This document shows, piece after piece, positions 28,734-38,711 of a stretch of 64,000 nucleotides of DNA; the stretch's first letter is position 1, and each line of letters begins with the position of its first letter. The position numbers and the translations under genes were made by a program. The stretch covers positions 124,001 through 188,000 of the forward strand of contig CAICTM010000002.1 in assembly GCA_903772945.1 (NCBI GenBank), read 5' to 3'. The notes beneath the pieces were generated by a model that was not told the origin of the DNA, made no database searches, and worked only from the letters and a program-made list of their open reading frames with translations. The DNA comes from Seminavis robusta (taxonomy: Eukaryota > Bacillariophyta > Bacillariophyceae > Naviculales > Naviculaceae).

Positions 28734-30521
28734 CTACATCACCATTGTATCCCTGTCGATCTCACCGTTCAGCAGACTTGGGAGAAGTCGGAGGAGACAG
28801 TAGACTGTGTTCAATCGGGCTCCTGGGCCAACCGCGGCTTGCTGAAAGGGGAACAGACGGCTCCTCCCGTCCCGCTGCTCAAGTGAATCAGGATATGTCC
28901 CTACCAGAACGTTCAACGCCTCATCTTCCATTGCATCGACTTCTTGGGTCGTCAATGTCTGCCCATTTTGCGACCCGTAAGCGTGTGCAGCCGCCCGATA
29001 CCGTCTGGCAGAATCAATTACAATATGAACTGGCAGCTGCCCATGACCGTCTGGGATAGCACAGGCTGGTGCATATCGAACGACCAGCAATGGAACAGCC
29101 GTGGGCTCCACCAACCGCTGTAGGTGTCTAGTGTAGCCAAGGGGATAGTTCCCAGCGAACCCCAGGCGTGAAGCCGCCCAATGCAATGGGAGCCTCTGGT
29201 ATGCAACATCTGATGTGCGCAATGCATTTGGACCTGATTGATCCAGTGCTAGACTGACCATTGCCAGAGGACACGGCATCGCGCATGCAGCATTTAGCAG
29301 TGACCAATTCTGAAAAGTGGTGTCACTGGTGTTGCCTGCCGCAACCGGAAGTAGTGCTTCCATCAGACGCAACAGGTTCTTCGTGACTTCCTTCAGAGCA
29401 GGACGCTGGGGCTGAGGCACATCCGCATAGTTGTGTTCCTGGATAATACTTCTGGACACCTCCCCGTGCCAGTCCCCAAACTGGCTTCCAATGTACCGAC
29501 CCCTTGAAACCAACATTGCTGGAGTACTCTCTGTTTTCCAATCGACGACATGGCGGATCCAGATCCAATCCACCGGACTCAAGCCACCAGAGTCAGTTTC
29601 CAGCACTTGAGACGGCGATTCCTCGAGCAGTCTGGTGACTACTGCGAGGGAAGCTTGGGTGCTTATCGCAGTGTGCAGCGGTACCTCGTTGTACTGGCTG
29701 ATTCTTGCTGCACAAGCGTCGATTCCCACCTTTCTGTTTGCATTGATCAACGAATCCACCACACCAACTGACCTTCCGTGCAAGATTGCCAAGTACAAGG
29801 GAGTTGGCGATCCGTCCATGCCGCTGTGGGCGTGTCTGGCATCGTGCCACGGTTCGGGTAGAAGCCTTGACATGGAAGCTACCCACGGAGATGCAGACAC
29901 CATTGAGTGAACCATCCGAAAGATTTCTTCTTCGATGGCAAACTCATAACCTACAAATTGCACCCTGGGCAGCAGTAGCAAGAGCACCAAGGGGGTGTTG
30001 CCGTCACTGTCGAGTGCATGGACTGACTCTGGCCGTGCGTGCAGCATGGCCTGGAATAGCTTCCAATTGCTGGGGTTTACAGTCCCTGATTCAAACGCGT
30101 GTTTCGCTCGTTCCACCATGTAATGAAGGGCGGTTCGACCCAACAATTCATCTCTGAGGCCAAGGATATCGATATTGCTCCGCGACGTAGCGCGATGGTG
30201 TAGAACTGCTTGCAAGAGGGTATCAAGCACTTCACCCGACGCACGATGTCGCAGAGCTTCTATTAAGAGTGTGCTCCCCCGGTGGACGACCTCTATTTGC
30301 TCAAAGCTTGCCCCTAGAAGCGCCTTGATGGCTTCCCTCGGTGCCCCCAAACGAGCAGCCAGGGAGAGTGCCGTCGGACAGTGGCCCTGTAGTGCTGATT
30401 CTGATGGAGTGGCTTCCACAGGATGGGACTCTGCCCTCTGCCGTACTGCTACCCAATTCCTGCATCGGCAAAGTCGAAAGAGCTCCAACTCGGGAGATAT
30501 AATTGATCGAAGCATGGACAA
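28734..30521 (-). CDS. Ankyrin-repeat-like protein
   Basis: Single-exon protein of 595 aa. Degenerate ankyrin-type repeats are spread through the length: GRTALHYMVERAK, DGNTPLVLLLLL, PTPLYLAILHGRSVGVVDSL, EVPLHTAISTQASLAVVTRL, RLPLHWAASRLG and QLPVHIVIDSAR. Each has the T/V-P-L-H turn followed by paired helices. There is no signal peptide or catalytic domain. Similar ankyrin-like proteins are common in diatoms, and the role is probably protein binding (inference). The gene is convergent with CAND1, with only ~160 bp between stop codons. Confidence 0.82.
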   Translation of the reverse strand: MSMLRSIISPELELFRLCRCRNWVAVRQRAESHPVEATPSESALQGHCPTALSLAARLGAPREAIKALLGASFEQIEVVHRGSTLLIEALRHRASGEVLDTLLQAVLHHRATSRSNIDILGLRDELLGRTALHYMVERAKHAFESGTVNPSNWKLFQAMLHARPESVHALDSDGNTPLVLLLLLPRVQFVGYEFAIEEEIFRMVHSMVSASPWVASMSRLLPEPWHDARHAHSGMDGSPTPLYLAILHGRSVGVVDSLINANRKVGIDACAARISQYNEVPLHTAISTQASLAVVTRLLEESPSQVLETDSGGLSPVDWIWIRHVVDWKTESTPAMLVSRGRYIGSQFGDWHGEVSRSIIQEHNYADVPQPQRPALKEVTKNLLRLMEALLPVAAGNTSDTTFQNWSLLNAACAMPCPLAMVSLALDQSGPNALRTSDVAYQRLPLHWAASRLGFAGNYPLGYTRHLQRLVEPTAVPLLVVRYAPACAIPDGHGQLPVHIVIDSARRYRAAAHAYGSQNGQTLTTQEVDAMEDEALNVLVGTYPDSLEQRDGRSRLFPFQQAAVGPGARLNTVYCLLRLLPSLLNGEIDRDTMVM

Positions 30522-32084
30522 AACAACTGATGACAGCCTGGTGCCAGTCTTGTTGTATACGACGGTCTCCTAATGAGGTATTGTCTGCGGCCTGTTCCCC
30601 TCTACCGATACCGTCGCTCTCGGGATGGTCTTACTTCACAACCAACTTGAAAGCCTCGACTACTCAGCATTGCCAATCATAAGAAAAGTGGATACTCTCG
30701 ACGAAAAGAAGACTGCTTTCAACGACACCGCCCGCCAAGAAAAGGCCGTTGGTGCTCTTGGGAGCAAAAACTTTTGCAGAATTTTTTTGTCTCGCGTTTT
30801 TCCCTCCACCACTTCTTATTTTCAGTGACGTGAGACGTGAGAAGAGGTAGCCAGCCAAACCTCATTACGGAACGAGCTAGTTTTGGGTGTGTTTTGTTTC
30901 TGTTGCAGGCATAAACGGACACTTCATGGCAATCCAAGCTCCCTGTTACCCAACCTGGTAACTATCGTTGCCACTAGCTAGCTAGCCAAAGAGCTGGAAC
31001 AATCTAATGGCGGCCCCTCGAGCGATCAATTGTCTTTGTGCACGGTTTCAGTGTGTCAGCACTGTAAAAATTTTGCTTTCTCTTGGCAAGAGTTGCAAAT
31101 GCATTTCCAACACCGTTCATGCGCCAACGTACCAAGCCGAGGAGTCTTGATCACATACAGTACACAGATAATCGATTGCGTGGGAATAAACCATCTTCCA
31201 CCAGCTGCCCATCATGGGTTGCAGCCAAGCAACATCAGCCTTACGCCAACCAACAGCTATGCATTTACTGGCTGGTAGCTAAGCGATAGCTAATGATTCA
31301 ATCCAACAACCGTTGCCCTATTGCAGTTCCCATGCTGTCCATGCAATTGATTGACCCGGGCAGCTCCCCATGGACCTATAATGAGCTTGTGCTTCCTTGA
31401 ATACAGTTTGGTCAGCCGAGCTTTGTTGGGTGGACAACCTCCAACAAGCAAATGTCGAAGGAGCAATGCATCGTGTGTTGGGTGTACTACACCGCAACAG
31501 ACGTTGCGGTTTCCTGGTGCTATCCAGATCCAAACAAAGCATTGCAAGTAGCTAGATGGAAAGGAAACTGATGATATACTTTTAAAAAACACTTGAGGCA
31601 ACTCTATGTGTTCGAGGCCAACTCTTGACCGAAGGCCTGGTATTTTCAAGACCTAAGGGCACTGGTCGTGGATCAATGCATTGAGTGTTGTTTGTAATGC
31701 AACCACACACGTCGTCGCATCTTCGTGTCACTATCTTATACTGCAGCAGTAGCCCATCAAGATACAGGGACATCCTTCCAAAGCCAAAGTAGCGGGGGCT
31801 GATAGATGCCATCGTGCTTCCCAGCTACCGGTACAAGCACTCTGCCTTCTACACCACGCGACTTCAACCGTTGCAGTACCTCACTCAACAATCTCTTTCT
31901 TTGAATGCTACAATGTTATATATCTTACACTTTGCAGCTACTTGTATTGTACATGTAGTATAGATACTTTGCTCTATTCCTTCATGCTCGTTGAACACAT
32001 ACACGTCCCAATGGACTGACTGCATGAGCGCCTTTGTCAATCGCTATTCACAACAACAACTTGTCAAACCAACTGTAAGCCGTG
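30522..32084. other. Long spacer with no supported gene
   Basis: About 1.5 kb. Frames of 60-120 codons on the minus strand (for example 31290-31649 and 31582-31812) show no conserved domain. GCTAGC runs near 30975 and TACCGGTA near 31828 match the palindromes of other spacers. Confidence 0.4.
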
Positions 32085-33304
32085 TTATCTAATGGAAGCA
32101 AAGAAGGTTCGTGCGGATTCGACTCCCAAGAGACACGCCGCATTGGCGGGAAAGGCTCTCAGGAGAGCAGGTGTAAGACCTCGAAACAGTGCTTGAAATC
32201 CTTCTTGCTGAATGGTTTGACGAAGGACATCAACATAGTTTCGGTATCGTCCAGCTGGGGCGGTCTGGATTCTGCTTTTGATGGTGTCAAAGGGAATGGC
32301 GACAATCCAATTGGCCACCCCAGACATGCCACCGGCAAGGAGAATGGCCCGAGTGGAGGGAGTGTCTCGTTCTTCCCAGACGCAGAGTTGTCGCTTGAAC
32401 AATTCGTAGGCTCCAAAGTAAGCAGCATTGCCTGGGACGTCTCGTAGAATGGCGGATCCAGTGCCCCGAAAGACACTGGCGAGTCCACCTTCCTTGTATA
32501 CCTGTCTAGCACAATCGAAGAAACCACTGTAGCGTTGTTTGTCGACTTGCATAAGGCACTTGATCCGCTCACTGGGTCCAATAACACCACCCAAGCAGAT
32601 TCCCGAAAAGGCACCTGCCAGGGAGATTTGAGCAATGGAGAGTTGAACTGGAACTTCTTCATTGGAATTGGCGTTCTGTTGTTGTTGCTTTATTATAAAG
32701 TTCTTGGCCACATCGAAACTCCAAAAGTTCACAGCAAAGGCCGGAGTGACGGCAATGAGTGGAGATGACAATCCTCGGTATAGACCACTCATGCCTTCCT
32801 GAGCAATTATGTTTCGAAACATGGCGGAAGTCGAGGTGTTGGAGGCCAACGCAGCCGCCACGGCTGTACGTGAGACGCTTGCACCGCCACCACCTCCCAT
32901 AGGGACCGATTGCTGGCGTACTTTGATCAGGTCCATGGGATGACCCACAAATACGTTGCAGAAGCCTGTTGTTCAAACAAATTATTGTTGTCGTGTTCGT
33001 GTGGGAAAACCAAACGGGCGATCAGGCATGAGAAAATGCCAATGAATAAATGAAGGAGTGAGATAACACAAAAAGACGTACCGCCAATAGCTCCTGGAGC
33101 AAACTCCATGAGCCCTGACGCGAGGGAAACTGTCAAGTATCACAAAGGAGTAGAATCATTCATGTGAGAAAGCAAGAAAGGGAGTGAATCCCTATTGGTA
33201 CATCCGACCAGAAGATACCCATTGGCAGATTCGATTCTCGCATGCATAATACCACACAAGACATGTAGCATTGGTGGCTACCAATATCACCTACCTTCAC
33301 TCAT
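32085..33304 (-). CDS. Carnitine/acylcarnitine-type mitochondrial carrier
   Basis: Three exons, 33304-33295 (10 nt), 33129-33082 (48 nt) and 32965-32085, give 312 aa. Introns are 165 and 116 bp, GT-AG, in phase. The protein starts MSEVSLASGLMEFAPGAIGG, then FCNVFVGHPMDLIKVRQQ. The three carrier signatures are HPMDLIKVRQ, GPSERIKCLMQ and IPFDTIKSRIQ. The stretches RDVPGNAAYFGAYE and TAPAGRYRNYVDVLR, and RAFPANAACLLG, are close to SLC25A20. It would exchange acylcarnitine and carnitine (or related cations) across the inner membrane. Exons 2 and 3 are firm; the 10-nt first exon is inferred from phase and splice consensus. Confidence 0.9.
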
Positions 33305-34537
33305 ATTTCCGCCTTTCTATCTTCCTTTAGAATGAGCTCCAAACTGATTTGATTTGTGAGAAAGAAAGGAGTGGTTTGGCCAGAGGACTGCAAGCTTTGT
33401 GGGTCTTTGGGAGACCCTTGTCCGTACAGTGGACTCGACTGGTAGCAAGGGTGAGATAGAAGAAAACCAACCTCAAAGTGCCGATGCTGCGAACTGCGAA
33501 TTCTCAACCAACCATACCCGGAGGAAAGCCAGCTAAGCACCGTAAGCTCTTTGTAAAACCGACCTCGGATGGTGGTTTTCGTTTAAGCTTTGAGTACCGG
33601 TACAGTACCGGTACGCGATGACGTCTTAAGAATTAAAAATTGCTGACGTGGCTTGAAAATTTCGTCAAAATGGCAGAGCTGTCAAAACACTCAGAACTCT
33701 GTTCAAAAACTCGACCGCACAACTTGCGGAAGTGGACTTTGGTTCTCGAAATAGCTACAGTGTGTACCGTACCCGAGCCGTCCAGTGATGGGGCCAAAGC
33801 TATCACTCCACAGCCTTGTGCCAATACTAAAGATAGGCGATCCTTACCAGAGACTGCGGTAGCTTCAGACAAGGGATCGAGCATGCAAGATTGAGCGTTT
33901 CAGTACCTCTAATCACCGCTCGAGCTCCTTGTAAGATAGGATTGATCAGGGACGGAATCTTCTGTTACTTCAAAATTCTTTAGAGTACCAGGTACCAGGC
34001 AGAATCGGGCAAGGAATCAGTGCTGACACCTAAATCATCTGATTGCGAAGTCAACAAGAGCATGCAAAACAAGACCTTTGCAAATGATGTTCTCCCACTC
34101 CCGCACGGAGGGCGTTCTGTCTGGCCCGTCATACCGGTGGCCGTAACATTCACGGAGCAAGTGATCGCCCATCTAAGCTGTACTTTCGAAATTTATAAGC
34201 GCGTTTTCCCGCTCTGCTGGATTTTGTTCTTGAAACATCCAGAAAGTTCCGGAAAGAGCCTTGCGAACGCCTACACTGCACAGCACGCACTGGCGGAAAA
34301 TCCAGTAAGATTTAATGTTAAAAATATATTTAAATGATATAAATGTTTTAATTGTGATTCATTCGTCCAGAAAAATTGCGGCAACAGCGCATTGGATGGG
34401 CCCAACGGGATTGCTCTAACGTTTGCAAGGTCACGTATTCTCTTATTATTCATACTCCATAGAAATTTCGTTGGCTGCACAGCCACAAGCTTAGTTTGCT
34501 ACCGCCGACAAAGTTCCAAGTCCGAACAAAGGAAAAG
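33305..34537. other. Divergent upstream region, no supported gene
   Basis: About 1.2 kb between the divergent carrier and ZIP genes. Contains two TACCGGTAC units near 33596-33615 and an AT-rich stretch (ATTTAAATGATATAAATG) near 34327. No gene is called. Confidence 0.4.
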
Positions 34538-37188
34538 ATGACGAGAATGGCATTAGCGCTCTTACAGCTGTTTTTATCAGTGCTTTTTCTCTCACATGTT
34601 ACCAGTACTTCAGTATTGGAGGGAGGAGGCAGAAGCATCGGTAGCTTCCTTAGTAGTATTGATACCCAAGGATATTCACGGCAGCGAAACTTGCAGGAAT
34701 CCGAAGACCTACATGATGACCATGAGCATGATCACCTTGATGACTCTCAAGAGCAGCTTGCTGCCTCCTTCCAGTGGGCTGGAATCTTCCACCTAGAACC
34801 ACAGGTATACTCCCTTGCTGTTAAGGTACCAGAGGAAGGCGACAGCCATGCAGGGCACAATCATTTCCGACGGCTCCAGAATGACGGACGCGTCCATTCG
34901 TCCCATGCTGAAGCTACTTCCTTCCACCGTTTACTGGCTGGGGACGACCCCAATGGCTGCCACTGCGATGGAACCCTAATTCACTGTTCCGCAAGTGAGG
35001 CGGAGGCGTACTGTGAGTGCCATGAACATGATGGTGTGACTGAGGTGCACTGCCAGGAAGTGGACCCCTCTTGCCATTGTGATGGTTCCTCCATTCATTG
35101 CTCCAATGGGGACGAGGCAATGGCTGAAGCAATTTGTGACTGCCATGATGGTAACCTTGAATGCAGTGGGTAAGAAATGTGGCATTGTGTACAGGACCGT
35201 ACCATGAGTAGCTGGGTCTCACACACCAATTTTTTCCTCGATTTTCTCCCCAACCAAAGCGGTGAAGAAGACGATCATGCAACAGCCCATAGTGCGGAGG
35301 TAGATCCATCTTGCCACTGTGATGGATCAGCGATTCATTGCTCGAGTGGTGATGAAGCCATGGCGCAATCAATGTGTCACTGTCATGATGGTAACCTTGA
35401 GTGCAGCGGGTAAGAATTTGTGGCAAGTAATGCAGTGCATCACTGTGAGTAGCTGGATCTCACACACCGATTTTCCCCTTGATTTCCTTCTTGGAACTTA
35501 AGTGGAGACCATAAGGAGTCCGAAGAGTACCATTTCCTGATGGCTCTGATTCCGGTATCTGGAGATGGTCAAGATGGAATCGAACAAGCCATTGGTATTG
35601 TCTCTGACATGAGCAAGCACGAGGATGCCATCATGGATGTCAGCGATGGAGATACCATTATACCATCCACAGACAATGCTTACGAAATGTTGTTGGTGGG
35701 TGAGTCGGTCGGTGCTTTATCCATCAATATCACTCAACAATATGATACCGTCAACGGCACAGTCCACTTTGTGTTGTTTTTGCCTGGTAATCCTTCCCAA
35801 GTGGAGGCTGCGGAGCAACATTTTCTTGTAGACGAACAGGGGGGCGAAGTATGGCCTGAAACGATAAAGGTCTTGCAAAAAACAGCATCAACGTCCGACC
35901 CCAGGGAGGGCAAGGACAAACCCTGGGGAACAGTGATCGGGGCTACCCTACTCGTCAACCTTGTCACACTGAGTGGGGTCATCTTTTTGGTACCAACACT
36001 CAGCACGGCCTTTAGGAGAGACAGTTTCAAGGAGGTATCGAAAAGGCTGTGGACCAGCGCTGATCCCATTATGGAAAACGTTGAGAATCGCCGTGTTTTC
36101 GACATGGGTATCACGTCCTTTGCCTGCGGTGCGCTCCTGGCTACAACTTTTTTCTTGATTGTGCCAGAGGCGATGTTTCTTGTCAATTCTAGAGGTGAAG
36201 AAGAAGATCCTCATGCCGGACATGATCATCGGATGCTGCAAGAAGATAGTCACGAGGGACATGATCACGGAGACAGCACCTGGATCTTTGGAACGTGCGT
36301 ACTGGCAGGCTTCCTCTTGCCTATGTTCCTTGCATCCTTCTTTCCGCATCATTCCCACGGAATGGAGACTGCGCACGTCCCTGTGGATGGTAAGTAGTGA
36401 CGCTTGCACGACAATGGTGGCACGAGGAGCTTTGGATTGTATTGTATTGATAAAACCTCCGTTGTCCCATGCTCGTTCCAGCCGATCCTTCGGTGAGTAA
36501 GGAATCGGAAGAGGCGCATGACATTGTTGACGTTGATGCGTTCATTGAGAGCAGTTCCAACCTCAAAGCCGACTATGCGGATGTAATTTCTGCCCGAGAT
36601 GACGTTGTATCTTCGGACAACCGGAACAAATCCGGCGAAGAGGAAGAAGAATTGAAGGTAGATATAGGCTCGAAAAAGGGGGCAGAAGGAGTCCTATCCG
36701 AGCAAGATCGACCACCCGTTAACTGGAGGCTCGTAAGTGCCATCATTCTGGGTGATGCCTTGCACAACTTTGCCGATGGCATCTTCATCGGCGTTGGGTT
36801 CTTGCTTTGCGGCAATACGGTGGGATGGAGCATTCTTGCCAGTACAATCTACCATGAGCTCGCTCAGGAGGTATCCGACTTTTTCTTGCTCACAGAGCAT
36901 GCCCACTTGCCTCCGTTCAGGGCTCTGGTCCTGAACTTTGCGAGTGGCCTTTCGGTGACGTTGGGCGCAATAGTCGTTTTGGCGTCAGATGTTTCCAACT
37001 TTGCGATCGGAGTGATCCTGAGCATGTCTGCTGGTATCTACATCAGTGTTGCGGCCAAAGAATGCATGCCTACAGTTGATCGACTGGCTGAGACGATGTT
37101 TGACCGCGCTTTGGCATTTTGTTGCTTCGCTTTGGGAGCCATTCCAATCGGACTCGTTCTTTTGAACCACGGTCACTGCGAAGAATAA
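34538..37188 (+). CDS. ZIP zinc transporter with Cys/His-rich ectodomain
   Basis: Four exons, 34538-35169, 35260-35409, 35503-36389 and 36482-37188, give 791 aa; introns are 90, 93 and 92 bp. A signal peptide (MALALLQLFLSVLFLSH) opens a long ectodomain with His clusters (DDHEHDH, DSHAGHNHF). Three Cys-rich repeats follow, each with CHCDG, IHCS and a later C-x-C pair. Membrane segments begin near residue 395 (VIGATLLVNLVTLSGVIFLV). The ZIP signature is in exon 4: GDALHNFADGIFIGVGF and STIYHELAQEVSDFFLL, with HNFADG and HELAQE forming the metal site, as in the LIV-1 subgroup. It likely imports zinc or iron. AATAAA overlaps the stop codon at 37184-37189. Confidence 0.92.
35060..35502 (+). repeat. 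Tandem exon-plus-intron duplication in the ZIP gene
   Basis: Copy A (35060-35259) and copy B (35300-35502) each hold the end of an exon coding for a Cys-rich repeat (SCHCDG...IHCS...GDEAMA...CHDGNLECSG) and the following intron. Both introns start GTAAGAA and share GAGTAGCTGG and TCTCACACACC, so the duplication took in the intron too. Exon 2 is 150 nt, a multiple of three. Confidence 0.9.
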
Positions 37189-37608
37189 AACGGAGAACGC
37201 ACGAGCCGTGTTGGCACACCAACGTGGCTCCTCTCCTGTATCGGGTTCTATTAAAATACTTCACTTGTGTCTCAACACTTAGCCTTACTTGGATAGCCTG
37301 TTGTTGCTCGCTGGGGACATAGGCATTGTGAAGAGCAATTGGTCAAGCAAGGCTCGACGCTAAAACATAGTAGCATGAACTAGCTTTTGAAGTCAGATGT
37401 GTTGAAATTCAACTGATTCCACTGTGCTTCTTTGCTCTTTTGAAAAATCACACAGCAGCTGTTGCGTACTTAGTTAGGAGTGTTTTGTCTTCCAAACCAG
37501 GTCAAGTAAACCCACTTCAAGAAGATGAAGCTCGTTAAAGAAACTCTTCGATTCTACAGTAATACTAATGACACAGTTTATGAATTGGTTGTGGGCAACC
37601 CTTTTCGT

Positions 37609-38142
37609 CTACAGTTCCTCTTCCATGTCTTCATCATAGTCCTCATCTTCGTCAGAATCTTCTTCACCGTACATGTAGTCCCACTCTTCCTCCTCTCCTT
37701 CCCCGTCATCCACAAGGATATCTTCCACGTGAACGTCAATTTCTAGTATCGCATCGCCTGGTACATTCTTCCCTTCAAAGATTTCCCCGTGAATATATTT
37801 GGGAGGTACCGTCAACGTCAGAAAGTCGCCTTCGCAGTAACCCAACAAAGCCAAATCCCATCCATCTTTGTGATTGACATCTCCAACCGGAACAGCAAAA
37901 GGGCCGCCATTCGCTGTGTGTTCTGAGCTTGAGGTGATGAAATCTCCTGGATTTCCAGAGGGCGAAGTTTCATGATAGCTGACATTGAAATGAATGACCA
38001 CAACATCTCCCCGTTCAATTTCTTCGTAGTTGTAGCATCGTGTGGCTGGTTGCTTGGAGGGGCCACCCGTCACCTTGACACCAATATCAAAACTGTAAGC
38101 CAGGGCCAACAGAGAAGAAAGCGCAAGAAGACATCGCATCAT
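37609..38142 (-). CDS. Secreted FKBP-type peptidyl-prolyl isomerase-like protein
   Basis: Single exon, 177 aa. Residues 1-17 are a signal peptide (MMRCLLALSSLLALAYS). The FKBP fold spans ~43-145: GDVVVIHFNVSY, PFAVPVGD, GWDLALLGYCEGDFLTLTVP, KYIHGE and VPGDAILEIDVHVEDI. The conserved core Trp (GWDLAL) and Tyr (PKYIHG) are present, but the usual F-D before the S-S turn is replaced by F-I, so isomerase activity may be weak. The C-terminal ~27 residues are almost all Asp/Glu, ending EEEL; this could hold Ca2+ or act in ER retention (inference). It is convergent with the ZIP gene. Confidence 0.85.
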   Translation of the reverse strand: MMRCLLALSSLLALAYSFDIGVKVTGGPSKQPATRCYNYEEIERGDVVVIHFNVSYHETSPSGNPGDFITSSSEHTANGGPFAVPVGDVNHKDGWDLALLGYCEGDFLTLTVPPKYIHGEIFEGKNVPGDAILEIDVHVEDILVDDGEGEEEEWDYMYGEEDSDEDEDYDEDMEEEL

Positions 38143-38341
38143 CTTCTGCTAGCTATGGAGGTGGACACTTCGAGAGAGTCTTTCTGAGCAGCTCGATGGT
38201 GATGATGATGAAGTGTCGAGTGTTGGATGTGGATGGAGCTGGGATTTTCGATTGGGGATTCGCATCTGGCGTGACTCAGCAGCCCCGATGCGGCTGGCCA
38301 TGCCATGCATTGTCATTTTGCCTCTCCTGCTCTTTGGCCAC

Positions 38342-38571
38342 GAAAGCACCAACGTTGCCAGCTGGCTATGGTTCCTATAGCCAGTAGAAAGGAAACATTG
38401 GCAGCAGTATCACACCGTGAAGGCACCAACGATGCCTGCTGGCTATGGTTCCTAGCTAGTAGAGGAAACATTGGCAGCAGTATCACACCGTGAAAGCACC
38501 AACGATGCCTGCTGGCTATGGTTCCTAGCTAGCTAGTAGAAAGGAAACATTGGCAGCAGTAGCATACCGTA
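38342..38571. repeat. Three-copy ~75-bp tandem repeat
   Basis: Copies start at 38342, 38419 and 38492, each beginning GAAAGCACCAACG or a close variant and containing TGGCTATGGTTCCTA and GGAAACATTGGCAGCAGTA. Length differences come from variable CTAG units. Lies between the divergent FKBP start and the 3' end of the OTU gene. Confidence 0.9.
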
Positions 38572-38711
38572 GGCTGGGAACATTGTAGGGTTGGACAATG
38601 GACCCACAAGCTCCCACAGCTACTGGGGATACCGCTACCGCATGGTGAACGAGGTAATAATGGCTAGCTAGTGCAAACCTACCGTGAAATAAAGAAGCAT
38701 CCATTACGATA

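Noticed and set aside
31290-31812. Two minus-strand frames with Cys/His/Arg-rich text
   Set aside because: Considered as remnants of a gene, but they share no clear repeat or domain and have no good splice links.
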